The notes beneath the pieces are model-generated. The model had not been told where the DNA came from, ran no database searches, and worked only from the letters and a program-made list of their open reading frames with translations. The translations under genes and the position numbers were made by a program. From the NCBI GenBank assembly GCA_023416585.1, contig JAEZHM010000053.1, positions 1-62,603 on the forward strand: 62,603 nucleotides of DNA, in the 5' to 3' direction. The stretch is from Bacillota bacterium. Lineage in GTDB: Bacteria; Bacillota; Clostridia; Christensenellales; Aristaeellaceae. Below, one piece after another: positions 17,302 to 26,785 of this stretch (position 1 is its first letter; every line of letters starts with the position of its first letter).

Positions 17302-18715
17302 AAGGAAGCCGGTGTTTGTTGCGCCGGAGGAAATAGAGCAGCAAAACAGATTTATGGGCCTTATACGGGAGCACCCTTATAGGCCTAAATCGTATCATAT
17401 CATCACCTTTGGCTGCCAGATGAATATGCACGACAGCGAAAAGCTGGCGGGAATGATGCAGGCCATGGGCATTCCTGAATCGCCCACAAAGGAAGAGGCG
17501 GGATTCGTACTGTATAATACCTGCTGCGTGCGTGACAATGCAGAGCGCCGGGCACTGGGGAACGTGATCTGGCTCAAGGAACTGAAGAAAAAAAGTCCGG
17601 AGATGCTCATAGGCGTATGCGGCTGCATGATCCAGCAGCAGGGCATGGCCGATAAACTGCTGAAACAATACAGGTTCATCGACATCGCCTTTGGCACAAG
17701 CAACCTGCACCGTTTTCCTGAGATTTTATATAAAGAGCTGGAAAGCTCAAAACCCGTGGTGGAAGTATGTTTTCAGGAGGATCTGATCGCGGAGGACATA
17801 CCCATCCGGCGTCCGACGCCTTATCAGGCTTATATCACCATCATGTACGGCTGCAACAACTTCTGTTCTTTCTGCATCGTGCCTTATGTGCGGGGCCGGG
17901 AGCGCTCCAGAAGCCCTGAAAGCATCCTTATGGAAGCGCAAAAGCTGTATGATAGTGGTGTGAAGGAGATTATGCTGCTGGGGCAAAATGTGAACTCATA
18001 CGGCGGCGGTCTTGATGAAGCTATGAGTTTTCCCAAGCTTCTCAAAGAATTGGACCAGATAGGCATACCACGCATCCGCTTCATGACCTCCCATCCCAAG
18101 GATCTATCCGACGAGCTGATCCGGGTGATGGCACAAGGCAAGCACATCTGCCCGCATTTTCACCTGCCGGTGCAGTCGGGCAATGACGAAATTTTGAAGG
18201 CCATGAACCGGCGGTATACCAGGGAGCAATACATGCGCCGGGTGGAGGAATTGCGAAAAGCAGTGCCGGGTATTGGAATCACCACCGACCTGATTGTGGG
18301 TTTCCCCGGTGAAACGGAAGCGCAGTTTTTGGACACCATGTCCCTTGTGAGGGAGGTCCGCTATGACGCCGCATTTACCTTTATTTATTCCCCCCGTGAG
18401 GGAACAAGAGCGGCTAAAATGGAAGACCGTATTCCAACCGAAGTGTCCTCGGACAGAATCAAAAGGCTGATTGCAACCCAGGAAGAAATCACATCTGAAA
18501 TCCACCAGGAATTGATCGGGCAAAAAGAGCAAGTGCTGGTGGAAAGCCTGTCCAAGAGGGATTTTCAGCAGGTATCCGGTAAAGGAATGCGGAATATTAC
18601 CATCAGTTTTCCCGGGTCGGAAGCAGACATAGGGAAAATTGTTCCCGTGACCATTACCTCCTCCGGCGTCAGCACGCTTAGGGGAGAACGAACCATTGAA
18701 GGAGAGGAATCATGA
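17294..18715 (+). CDS. miaB: tRNA-2-methylthio-N6-dimethylallyladenosine synthase
   Basis: Radical SAM methylthiotransferase acting on i6A37 of tRNA, the step after MiaA, which is also encoded in this window. 473 aa. The N-terminal cluster cysteines are in FGCQMNMHDSE, YNTCCVRDNAE and GVCGCM; the radical SAM motif is CNNFCSFC followed by VPYVRGRERSR; a C-terminal TRAM domain follows. I choose the ATG at 17294, which overlaps the rng stop; the upstream frame has no ribosome binding site. The 3' end overlaps the YlbF-family gene by 4 bases. Confidence 0.97.
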   Translation: MDERKPVFVAPEEIEQQNRFMGLIREHPYRPKSYHIITFGCQMNMHDSEKLAGMMQAMGIPESPTKEEAGFVLYNTCCVRDNAERRALGNVIWLKELKKKSPEMLIGVCGCMIQQQGMADKLLKQYRFIDIAFGTSNLHRFPEILYKELESSKPVVEVCFQEDLIAEDIPIRRPTPYQAYITIMYGCNNFCSFCIVPYVRGRERSRSPESILMEAQKLYDSGVKEIMLLGQNVNSYGGGLDEAMSFPKLLKELDQIGIPRIRFMTSHPKDLSDELIRVMAQGKHICPHFHLPVQSGNDEILKAMNRRYTREQYMRRVEELRKAVPGIGITTDLIVGFPGETEAQFLDTMSLVREVRYDAAFTFIYSPREGTRAAKMEDRIPTEVSSDRIKRLIATQEEITSEIHQELIGQKEQVLVESLSKRDFQQVSGKGMRNITISFPGSEADIGKIVPVTITSSGVSTLRGERTIEGEES

Positions 18716-19113
18716 AAAAGGTATTGGAGCAGGCCGAGCAATTGGCCGAGTCCATTTTGGACAGTGATGAATTTATCCGCATGCGCCTGGCGGAAGAGGC
18801 TGTAACGAGGGATGAGGAAGCCTCACGCCTTATATCAAATTTTATTGAAAAGCGCACTCGGGTGGAAAATATGCTTGCGGAAAACAATCTGGATAAGGGT
18901 GAATTGACCGCAGCGGGGGATGAAATGGATGCGGCGCAGAAGAAAATGAATAACTTCCCAATGATTCAAGCCATGCAGTCCGCACGGGCAGAATTTACGA
19001 ATATGATGAACAAGGTCAATGCCTTGATACGTTTTGTAGTAACTGGGGAAGCAGAGCAGCCCAAAGCGAATTGTTCCGGCTCCTGCGAAGGCTGCAGCGG
19101 TTGCGATCATTGA
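18712..19113 (+). CDS. YlbF-family regulator with cysteine-rich tail
   Basis: 133-residue helical protein of the YlbF/YmcA (RicF/RicA) family. In B. subtilis ymcA (ricA) also directly follows miaB and precedes mutS, so position supports orthology. There the Ric proteins form a complex that affects mRNA processing by RNase Y and carries Fe-S clusters. The C-terminal tail CSGSCEGCSGCDH has Cys121, 125, 128 and 131 plus a final His, a plausible Fe-S or zinc site. Overlaps miaB by 4 bases. The partner YaaT (RicT) is not in the window. Confidence 0.88.
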   Translation: MKKVLEQAEQLAESILDSDEFIRMRLAEEAVTRDEEASRLISNFIEKRTRVENMLAENNLDKGELTAAGDEMDAAQKKMNNFPMIQAMQSARAEFTNMMNKVNALIRFVVTGEAEQPKANCSGSCEGCSGCDH

Positions 19114-19121
19114 CTTAAAGT

Positions 19122-19153
19122 TACCGAAGTCTGTTATTTGCGTACCAAAGTCT
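19122..19153 (+). repeat. Two 11-bp direct repeats before mutS
   Basis: TACCGAAGTCT (19122-19132) and TACCAAAGTCT (19143-19153) differ at one base and are spaced 21 bp start to start, two helical turns. They lie between the YlbF-family gene and mutS. Confidence 0.55.
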
Positions 19154-19181
19154 ACTTATCGGATACTTAGGAGGCGGCAGA

Positions 19182-21785
19182 ATGGCGATGGTCACCCCCA
19201 TGATGCAGCAATACTTACAGATCAAGGAACAGTATCAAGACTGCATTCTGTTTTTCCGCCTTGGCGATTTCTATGAGATGTTCTTCGAGGATGCCCACAC
19301 GGCCTCACGGGAACTGGAATTGACACTGACAGGGAAGGATTGCGGTTTGGAGGAACGGGCACCTATGTGCGGCGTTCCTTTTCACAGCGCTTCCGTCTAT
19401 ATCACCCGTCTGATTGAAAAAGGCTACAAGATTGCCATATGTGAGCAGATGTCCGATCCGGCTCTAAGCAAAGGTTTGGTAGAGCGGGAAGTCATCCGCG
19501 TCGTGACGCCGGGTACCATCGTTGATTCCACGCTGCTGGATGAGCGGGAAAATCATTTCCTGCTCTGTGTTTGTTTATCGGGCATCACCGCGGGCCTTGC
19601 GTTTGTGGATGTATCCACAGGTGAGTTTTTCGTACATCAATTACAGCCCTATCTGGATACGCTGGCGGATGAAGTGATTCGCATCAATCCCAGCGAGATC
19701 ATCACCAACGACCTGAATACACTTCGCAAGTTTGCCGGTGTGGATATATCCTGCACCGAATACAGCCACGGAGCATTCCAGCCTGCACAGGCCCACGATG
19801 CGCTGTGCAGCCATTTTCACTTAAGCGACTTGTCACCCCTTGGCCTTGCGGAAGACTATAAATCAGGCGCGCTTGCAGCCGGCGCACTGATGCTGTACCT
19901 GAACGAAACGCAGAAAAACGCATTGGAGCATATTGCCGGCCTGCGTGTTTATCCAAGCAGCCAGATCATGTTACTGGACCGCAGTGCCAGAAGGAATTTG
20001 GAACTTACGGAAAGTTTGCGGGGACGTACCAAGAAGGGAACGCTGCTTTGGCTGCTGGACCAGACTTCAACGGCTATGGGCGGACGTCTGCTTCGAAGCT
20101 GGATCGAGCAGCCCCTTGTAGACAAGGAGAAGATCAATAGGCGTCTGGATGCCGTATCATCCCTTTTAAGCCAACATGTGCTATGCATGTCCCTTTCCGA
20201 TGAACTCCGGGGCGTGTATGACATAGAACGGCTGCTAAGCCGTGTCTCTTACAAGAGTATCAACGCAAGGGATTGCCTGGCTCTGATGGGATCGCTGAAA
20301 AAGGTTCCGTCTATCAAGGAACTGATGCGTTCCCTTGACAGCCCGCAGCTTATCAGCCTGGAAGCGATGCTGGATCCCATGGCGGAGCTTACCGAATTGA
20401 TCGAACGGTCCATCCATCCCGACGCGCCGCTTAACATTACAGACGGCGGCATCATCAGGGAGGGGTACAGCCAGCGCCTGGACAGCTTGCGGGAGGCATC
20501 TACCAGCGGAAAGCAGTGGATTCTTGACCTTGAAGCCAAGGAACGCCAGGAGACGGGCATCAAAAACCTACGCATACAGTACAACCGCGTATTTGGCTAT
20601 TATATTGAGGTTACCAAGTCATATTACGAACTGGTGCCGCTAAGGTACATGCGCAAGCAGACGCTGGCCAATTGTGAGCGATATATCACGCCGGAACTGA
20701 GGGAAATCGAACAGAAGATCGTAGGCGCCCAGGAGCAGTCTGTGCGGCTGGAAATGGAGCTGTTCGTTACCATCCGGGAGCATATCGCCACGCTTATCGA
20801 GCCCATGCAAAAAACGGCCCTGGGCCTAAAAACGCTGGATGCACTTGTTTCGCTTGCCAAGGTGGCTGGCAACAACCATTACGTACGCCCAGAGATGACC
20901 GATGATGGGGTGCTATCCATTGTAGATGGCCGGCATCCCGTGGTGGAACAGACGCTGAAAGAAGGCGCGTTTGTCCCAAACGACACCTTTATGGACAACG
21001 ACGGCCAGCGCATGCTGATCATCACCGGTCCTAACATGGCCGGGAAAAGCACCTATATGCGACAGGTGGCGCTGATCGTACTCATGGCGCACATCGGAAG
21101 CTTTGTGCCGGCCAGGGAGGCTGTCATCCCCATCGTAGACAGGATCTTTACCAGGGTGGGCGCTTCTGACGATCTGGCCAGCGGGCAGTCCACCTTCATG
21201 GTGGAAATGTCTGAGGTGGCTTATATACTGCGCAACGCCACGTACAGATCCCTTGTTATTCTGGATGAGATTGGCCGTGGGACAAGCACCTTTGACGGCC
21301 TTTCCATCGCCTGGGCAGTGGTGGAATACTTATGCGACAAGCAGAATGCAGGCGCCAAAACGCTGTTTGCCACCCATTACCATGAGCTTTCGGAGCTGGA
21401 AGGGCGGCTTGAGGGAGTTCAAAACTATTGCATCTCTGTCAAGGAGCATGGGGAAGACGTGATCTTCCTGCGTAAAATCATACGCGGCGGCGCAGACAAG
21501 AGCTTTGGCGTGCACGTGGCCAGGCTGGCGGGCGTTCCGCAGCCGGTACTCATGCGCGCACACGAGATCCAGGCCCGGCTGGAAGTATCGGATATCAATC
21601 AGAACACCATCGGGCAGAATATTTTGGAAGATGGGAAGAAAACAGGCAGCCAGCAGGTAGGCCTGTTCAATTTCGCCCAGACGGAATTGGTGGAAGAACT
21701 GCAGAATATTGACGTAATGGCGTTAACACCTATGGATGCCATCAATCATCTGTTCCGCCTGCGGGAAAAGGCCCGCAAATTGTAA
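19182..21785 (+). CDS. mutS: DNA mismatch repair protein MutS
   Basis: Mismatch recognition ATPase, 867 aa. The mismatch-reading Phe-x-Glu is FYE at residues 30-32. The Walker A GPNMAGKST is at 616-624, followed by the Walker B region LVILDEIGRGTSTFDG. The C-terminal part (LFNFAQTELVEEL onward) resembles the linker to the tetramerisation or clamp region. The ATG follows AGGAGGCGGCAG. mutL starts 10 bases after the stop, so the two are co-expressed. Confidence 0.98.
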   Translation: MAMVTPMMQQYLQIKEQYQDCILFFRLGDFYEMFFEDAHTASRELELTLTGKDCGLEERAPMCGVPFHSASVYITRLIEKGYKIAICEQMSDPALSKGLVEREVIRVVTPGTIVDSTLLDERENHFLLCVCLSGITAGLAFVDVSTGEFFVHQLQPYLDTLADEVIRINPSEIITNDLNTLRKFAGVDISCTEYSHGAFQPAQAHDALCSHFHLSDLSPLGLAEDYKSGALAAGALMLYLNETQKNALEHIAGLRVYPSSQIMLLDRSARRNLELTESLRGRTKKGTLLWLLDQTSTAMGGRLLRSWIEQPLVDKEKINRRLDAVSSLLSQHVLCMSLSDELRGVYDIERLLSRVSYKSINARDCLALMGSLKKVPSIKELMRSLDSPQLISLEAMLDPMAELTELIERSIHPDAPLNITDGGIIREGYSQRLDSLREASTSGKQWILDLEAKERQETGIKNLRIQYNRVFGYYIEVTKSYYELVPLRYMRKQTLANCERYITPELREIEQKIVGAQEQSVRLEMELFVTIREHIATLIEPMQKTALGLKTLDALVSLAKVAGNNHYVRPEMTDDGVLSIVDGRHPVVEQTLKEGAFVPNDTFMDNDGQRMLIITGPNMAGKSTYMRQVALIVLMAHIGSFVPAREAVIPIVDRIFTRVGASDDLASGQSTFMVEMSEVAYILRNATYRSLVILDEIGRGTSTFDGLSIAWAVVEYLCDKQNAGAKTLFATHYHELSELEGRLEGVQNYCISVKEHGEDVIFLRKIIRGGADKSFGVHVARLAGVPQPVLMRAHEIQARLEVSDINQNTIGQNILEDGKKTGSQQVGLFNFAQTELVEELQNIDVMALTPMDAINHLFRLREKARKL

Positions 21786-21795
21786 AGGAGGTACT

Positions 21796-23787
21796 ATGCG
21801 TCCCATTGTTAAGCTGTCGCCGGAGGTCATCGGCAAAATTGCTGCCGGTGAAGTGGTGGAGCGCCCTGCCGCCGCCATCAAGGAGATGATGGAAAACAGC
21901 ATGGACGCAGGCGCCAGCGCCATCACCATAGAAATCCGGGATGGGGGAATCACTTACTTCCGTGTTACCGATAACGGAAGCGGCATACCCCAGCCGCAAA
22001 TCCGTATGGCCTTTGAAAGGCACGCCACCAGCAAGATCATAAGTTCCGAAGACCTGCACCATATTGAAACGCTTGGTTTCCGCGGTGAAGCGCTGGCTTC
22101 TATCGCTGCGGTAAGCCGGGTGACATGCACCACCCGTGTCCGTGGGGAGGACAGCGGCATCACCGTTGTCAATGAAGGCGGCGTTATCCAGGAGATCCGG
22201 GAGGCCGCCTGCCCGGAAGGAACGACGTTTGTCGTACGTGACCTGTTTTACAATACGCCAGTGAGGCTGAAGTTCCTGAAAAAGCCTTCGGCTGAGGCCG
22301 CTTTTGTTTCCGACCTTGTGATGCGGCTGATCCTGTCCAACCCTGCCATATCCTTCCGTCTGTTAAGTCAAGGCAAGACCATCTATCACAGCCCCGGCGA
22401 CGGCAGACTGGAATCTGCTGTATACAGCATCTATGGCAAGGAAATGCTCAAATCCATGCGTCATGTTTCCGGCGGTTCCCGCGGCTTATGGTTTGATGGG
22501 TTTGTGGGCATAGGTGACAGCGCCAGAGGTACCCGCAGCAATCAATCCTTCTTCATCAATGGCCGGTACATGAAAAGCGCGCTCCTTAGCCAGGCACTGG
22601 AGCAGGGGTGCAGGGAACGTGTGACCATCGGCCATTTTCCCACATGCGTATTACACCTGAAAATGGCGCTTGAGGCGGTGGATGTTAACGTACATCCCAA
22701 CAAAATGGAAGTGCGCTTTCAAAATGAAAGCGATGTATTTGAAGCAGTGCGTGACATGATTCAGGAAGTTCTTCATAAAGATGATCCTCTTGTCAATATC
22801 CCTGAAATGGAATTGAATCCATCAGAATCGCCATTGCATTTGCACCCAAACAACGTGGCTGTAATGAATGCCGTCACCAATAAAACAGACTCTGGTACAA
22901 TTCCGACCACGCCATCAAATGGCAACGATGACGCGACAGATAATAGACCAAAGTTCACCATACCCGTTGAGAAACTAGAACTAAAGTCTATTCCTGCCAT
23001 TCCTTCCCACAACCCTAACCCTATCGTTATACCGATGCCAACTCGCGAACAAGGATCAGTTCTAAGGGAAACATACATACCCGCATCCAAGATTCCGTCT
23101 TTTTCCCGGGAACGGGATGTCATTCCGACAAATACAAAGGAGCCTTTTGAAGCCGGTGCAAAACCCCTGGAGAAAATGGAAGCTATCCCTGCTTTGTCTG
23201 AAAGGGAACTAAAGCCGGACATAAAAATGTTAGGCGTAGTATTTCAAACCTACGTATTGATCGAATATAAGGACCAATTGCTCTTAATCGACCAGCATGC
23301 TGCCCATGAAAGGCTCCTGTTTGACCGAATGATAAGTGCATATGATCAAAAGACAGCATCGCAGGCCTTGCTTGTGCCCCAGGTAGTAACGCTGACCCAT
23401 CGGGAATTGGATACTCTCCAGGAAAATCAGGAGGCACTATACCAAACCGGCTTTGAGATATCCTCCTTTGGCGATCATGCCGTGCAAATAAGGTCTGTTC
23501 CCATTATACTGGGACAGCCTCAGGCTAAAAGCTTCCTCTTGGAACTGCTGGATGAGCTGGAAACAATGCGCGGCCTTACAACGCTTGAGAAACGGCGTAC
23601 AGCGATTCTTCAAATGGCCTGCAAGCGTGCCGTAAAGGGCGGCGAACGCCTGCCGATGATAGAAATCGAGGATATAGTGCGAAGAGCCACAGAAACTGGT
23701 GTAACGCCCACATGTCCCCACGGACGTCCACTGGTAATCTCCATCACCCATCAGGATTTGGACAAACGTTTCAAACGTATTCAGTAG
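21796..23787 (+). CDS. mutL: DNA mismatch repair protein MutL with endonuclease motif
   Basis: GHKL ATPase coordinating mismatch repair, 663 aa. The N-terminal ATPase has EMMENSMDAGA, DNGSGI and GFRGEAL. A Pro/Thr-rich linker of about 140 residues (roughly 325-470) has composition unlike the rest. The C-terminal domain has DQHAAHERLLFD at 499-510, then ACKRAVKGG and CPHGRP, the nicking-endonuclease motifs found where MutH is absent. The ATG at 21796 follows AAAGGAGG. miaA begins 19 bases downstream. Confidence 0.98.
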   Translation: MRPIVKLSPEVIGKIAAGEVVERPAAAIKEMMENSMDAGASAITIEIRDGGITYFRVTDNGSGIPQPQIRMAFERHATSKIISSEDLHHIETLGFRGEALASIAAVSRVTCTTRVRGEDSGITVVNEGGVIQEIREAACPEGTTFVVRDLFYNTPVRLKFLKKPSAEAAFVSDLVMRLILSNPAISFRLLSQGKTIYHSPGDGRLESAVYSIYGKEMLKSMRHVSGGSRGLWFDGFVGIGDSARGTRSNQSFFINGRYMKSALLSQALEQGCRERVTIGHFPTCVLHLKMALEAVDVNVHPNKMEVRFQNESDVFEAVRDMIQEVLHKDDPLVNIPEMELNPSESPLHLHPNNVAVMNAVTNKTDSGTIPTTPSNGNDDATDNRPKFTIPVEKLELKSIPAIPSHNPNPIVIPMPTREQGSVLRETYIPASKIPSFSRERDVIPTNTKEPFEAGAKPLEKMEAIPALSERELKPDIKMLGVVFQTYVLIEYKDQLLLIDQHAAHERLLFDRMISAYDQKTASQALLVPQVVTLTHRELDTLQENQEALYQTGFEISSFGDHAVQIRSVPIILGQPQAKSFLLELLDELETMRGLTTLEKRRTAILQMACKRAVKGGERLPMIEIEDIVRRATETGVTPTCPHGRPLVISITHQDLDKRFKRIQ

Positions 23788-23806
23788 CCGGAAGGATGTT
23801 CCTATT

Positions 23807-24739
23807 GTGTTAAAGCCCCCCTTGATTGTGATTGCAGGCCCTACGGCCAGCGGCAAGACAAGCCTTTCCATCGCCCTTTCCCGTAGGCTGAAGGGTGAAG
23901 TGGTCGCCATGGATTCCATGCAGATCTATAGGTACATGGACATCGGCACCGCAAAGCCTGCAATGATCGAGCGGGAAGGCATTTTGCATCACATGCTGGA
24001 TGTGGCCGACCCTAAGGACACCTATTCCGTGGCCGAATATGCAAGGCAGGCAAAATCCTGTATAAGCGATGTGCATCAGAGAGGAAAAATCCCCATTCTG
24101 ACAGGCGGTACCGGGCTTTACTTGAAAGCGCTGACCACTTCCATGGAACTGGGGGGAACACAGGGCGATCCTGCTATCAGGGAACGGCTATCGGCTGTCG
24201 CACAACAAGAAAACGGTGGCGAAATTCTCCATGAAATGCTTTTTTCGGTTGATCCAACATCTGCAAACCGGCTTCACAGGAACGATATCCGCCGTATTAT
24301 AAGGGCCTTGGAGGTTTATGAACTTACAGGAAAGCCCATATCCTGTCAGCAGCCAGAAACACAGCTCGAATGTCCCTACCACCTTTGCGTTCTTGGCCTA
24401 TTCCTGGAACGGGAGACGCTTTATAAAAGAATCGAAGATCGTGTAGACACCATGTTGCATTTGGGGCTGATTCAAGAAGTGGAAAATCTGCTTCGTATGG
24501 GCGTTCCGCCTGAGGCACAATCCATGCAGGGGCTAGGCTACAAAGAGCTGATCCCCGTGGTGAAGGACGGACAGCCGCTTCAACAGGCTGTGGAAGCCAT
24601 CAAGCTTGGCACGCGCCATTACGCCAAGCGGCAGATGACATGGTTTAAAAGAACTGAAGGTATGTTGTGGCTGGATGCCCAGGCAAAAGACTTGAAGGAT
24701 GCGGCCATGGAAAATGTACAGGCAGCATTGAAAGTTTGA
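23807..24739 (+). CDS. miaA: tRNA dimethylallyltransferase
   Basis: Transfers a dimethylallyl group to A37 of tRNA; MiaB then adds the methylthio group. 310 aa with the P-loop GPTASGKT at residues 11-18, DSMQIYRYMDIGTAKP soon after, and the tRNA-contacting C-terminal GTRHYAKRQMTWFKR. The start is a GTG at 23807, 9 bases after GGAAGGA. The mutS-mutL-miaA order is conserved in Firmicutes; hfq, which often follows, is absent here. Confidence 0.97.
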   Translation: MLKPPLIVIAGPTASGKTSLSIALSRRLKGEVVAMDSMQIYRYMDIGTAKPAMIEREGILHHMLDVADPKDTYSVAEYARQAKSCISDVHQRGKIPILTGGTGLYLKALTTSMELGGTQGDPAIRERLSAVAQQENGGEILHEMLFSVDPTSANRLHRNDIRRIIRALEVYELTGKPISCQQPETQLECPYHLCVLGLFLERETLYKRIEDRVDTMLHLGLIQEVENLLRMGVPPEAQSMQGLGYKELIPVVKDGQPLQQAVEAIKLGTRHYAKRQMTWFKRTEGMLWLDAQAKDLKDAAMENVQAALKV

Positions 24740-24767
24740 CCAAACAAACAATGTGAGGGTTATTTAC

Positions 24768-26012
24768 ATGATAGATATCGAAAAGCTGGTAGATAAAGCG
24801 CAAATTGACTGTGCAGGTGTATTCGCTTCCTTGGAAGAGACGGAGGTATACAACACCCGGCGGGTGCTTTCCGCCATGCAAAAGCATCAGGTGGCTGCGC
24901 GCCATTTTGCGCCCACCACCGGGTACGGGTATGGCGATATCGGCCGGGATACGCTGGAGGCCATTTTTGCAGATATTTTTCAAACGGAGGCGGCCATCGT
25001 GCGGCCCCATATCGCCTCGGGTACCCACGCACTGTCGCTATCCTTGTTCGGGCTGCTTTTGCCTGGCGATCATCTTTTATCCGCTTCCGGCAAGCCATAT
25101 GACACACTGGATGAAGTGATCGGCTTAACGGATCATACACCAGGCTCCCTGGCGGAAATGAACGTATCCTACAGCCATGTAGAACTGAATGAGGATGGAA
25201 AATTAGATCTTGATGCCATTCACAAGGCTATCCGCTCAAATACGCGCGTGGTCATGGTTCAACGCAGCCGCGGCTATGCCTGGAGAAATTCATTGAATCC
25301 GGAAGACATAAAACCTCTGGCAGAACTTTTGCATCGTGATTATCCCAATATCCGTCTGATGGTTGACAATTGCTATGGCGAATTTGTGCAAAAAACGGAA
25401 CCAAGCCAATATGGCGCCGATATCTGTGTGGGAAGTCTGATCAAAAATCCAGGCGGAGGATTGGCGCCCACGGGAGGGTACATTGCAGGAAAAGAAGAAT
25501 GTATCCAGCGCATTGCGTCCCGATTGACGGCGCCTGGCATCGGCCTGGAGGTAGGTTCCTATGCAGGCAGCTATCAGCCGTTTTACCAGGGGCTGTTCCT
25601 GGCTCCCCATACGGTTAACCAGGCGCTGAAAACAGCCATCCTGGCCGCGCGGGTCTTTGAGCTGCTGGGAATGAAAACGACGCCTTCCGCTTTTGATATG
25701 CGCTCCGATATTATTCAAGCCATTGAAATGCAAACACCTGCGCGTTTGGTCGCTTTTTGCCAAGGGATACAGGCCGCTTCCCCGGTAGACAGTATGGCGG
25801 TTCCGGAGCCCTGGGATATGCCGGGCTATCAAAACCAGGTTATCATGGCCGCGGGTACATTTGTGTCAGGCGCCTCCATTGAGTTAAGTGCCGACGCGCC
25901 CATGCGGGAACCGTTCATTGCTTATCTTCAGGGCGGCTTGACCTATAGCCACGGTAAAATTGCGCTTTTGAATACTCTAAAACACATGCAGCGAACAGGG
26001 TGCCTGAATTAA
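24768..26012 (+). CDS. PLP-dependent enzyme of the methionine gamma-lyase/aluminium resistance family (YnbB-like)
   Basis: 414 aa from the ATG at 24768 (GAGGG 8 bases upstream; a GTG at 24753 is weaker). The PLP-binding lysine is probably Lys226 in GSLIKNPGGGLAPTGGYIAG. The family pattern GYGYGDIGRDTLE and ASGTHALSLSLFGLL in the N-terminal half is clear. It is annotated variously as an aluminium resistance protein or a methionine gamma-lyase family protein, and the true substrate is uncertain. B. subtilis ynbB also lies downstream of the mutSL-miaA region. Confidence 0.9.
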   Translation: MIDIEKLVDKAQIDCAGVFASLEETEVYNTRRVLSAMQKHQVAARHFAPTTGYGYGDIGRDTLEAIFADIFQTEAAIVRPHIASGTHALSLSLFGLLLPGDHLLSASGKPYDTLDEVIGLTDHTPGSLAEMNVSYSHVELNEDGKLDLDAIHKAIRSNTRVVMVQRSRGYAWRNSLNPEDIKPLAELLHRDYPNIRLMVDNCYGEFVQKTEPSQYGADICVGSLIKNPGGGLAPTGGYIAGKEECIQRIASRLTAPGIGLEVGSYAGSYQPFYQGLFLAPHTVNQALKTAILAARVFELLGMKTTPSAFDMRSDIIQAIEMQTPARLVAFCQGIQAASPVDSMAVPEPWDMPGYQNQVIMAAGTFVSGASIELSADAPMREPFIAYLQGGLTYSHGKIALLNTLKHMQRTGCLN

Positions 26013-26020
26013 CTTTATTT

Positions 26021-26050
26021 TCATGTTTGCATCCACTCCCGTCATATAAT
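26021..26050 (+). promoter_or_regulatory. Candidate sigma-E-type (mother-cell) promoter of spoIVFA-spoIVFB
   Basis: TCATGTT at 26021-26027 and CATATAAT at 26043-26050, 15 bases apart, match the Bacillus sigma-E pattern (KMATATT, N14-15, CATACAMT) at 6 of 7 and 7 of 8 positions. The same site contains TATAAT but no sigma-A -35 at proper spacing. Mother-cell control is what the downstream genes would need. Confidence 0.6.
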
Positions 26051-26071
26051 TGGCAGAAGGGAGTGGATGTC

Positions 26072-26785
26072 ATGTCATATCGGCCTTTGCCCAAAGCACA
26101 AGTTAAGCCCATGCATGTGGTTCATAGAAAACCTCTGGAAGATCCGGGCATCGTTCCACTGAAGAAACCAGAGAAGGAAAACGACATAAAATGGGTGAAG
26201 CCCCGCAAAAAAGACTTTGCCGAGCGTCTGACGCGCAATGTTGCCGTGGCTGCGGCACTTTTGCTGTGCGCGGTTGCGGTGCGCAACGCTGCACTGCCCG
26301 AGGCCAAGGATGTATTCACCGCCATCCAGGACAGCGTAACCATGAACCTGGATGAGTCGCTGGGAAAACTGACATTTGTCAGCAATCTTCTGCCGGAATC
26401 CGCGCTGGTATTCTGGAACAATAATGAAACAGTACAGGTATCGGCGCCAATCCATGGGGATATCGTACACGTTTACGACGAGGAAGAACCGTATATCGCA
26501 CTGCTGGGCGTATCCAACGACGTCCGGGTTGCCGCCGATGGGGAAGTCATGAATATTGCGCATGGGGATGGGGAAGAGCGTGTCGTCCGAATCCGCCATG
26601 AGAATGGCCTTGAAACGCTGTACGGAAACCTGCAGGAATGTTTTGTGCAGGAGGGCGACCAGGTTTACGAGGGCGATGTTATAGGGGATACGGCGCCCAA
26701 GCAGCCCGTGTTCTTTGAAGTACGCCGCAATGGCCGGTCCATAGATCCTGTTCCTATGATGAAGGAAGTGGTGACCGTGCCGTGA
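26072..26785 (+). CDS. spoIVFA: SpoIVFA-like protein with inactive LytM domain
   Basis: Probable regulator of the pro-sigma-K protease encoded next. 237 aa: a basic cytosolic N-terminus (1-56), one membrane helix at about 57-71, and a C-terminal M23/LytM-like domain from about 135. In that domain the usual HxH near the end is FFE (PVFFEVRRNG), and the first zinc-binding His is missing, so it should be catalytically dead, as expected for SpoIVFA. The ATG at 26072 follows AGAAGGGAG. Its 3' end overlaps spoIVFB by 4 bases. SpoIIQ-like proteins have a similar plan, but the partner gene favours SpoIVFA. Confidence 0.85.
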   Translation: MSYRPLPKAQVKPMHVVHRKPLEDPGIVPLKKPEKENDIKWVKPRKKDFAERLTRNVAVAAALLLCAVAVRNAALPEAKDVFTAIQDSVTMNLDESLGKLTFVSNLLPESALVFWNNNETVQVSAPIHGDIVHVYDEEEPYIALLGVSNDVRVAADGEVMNIAHGDGEERVVRIRHENGLETLYGNLQECFVQEGDQVYEGDVIGDTAPKQPVFFEVRRNGRSIDPVPMMKEVVTVP

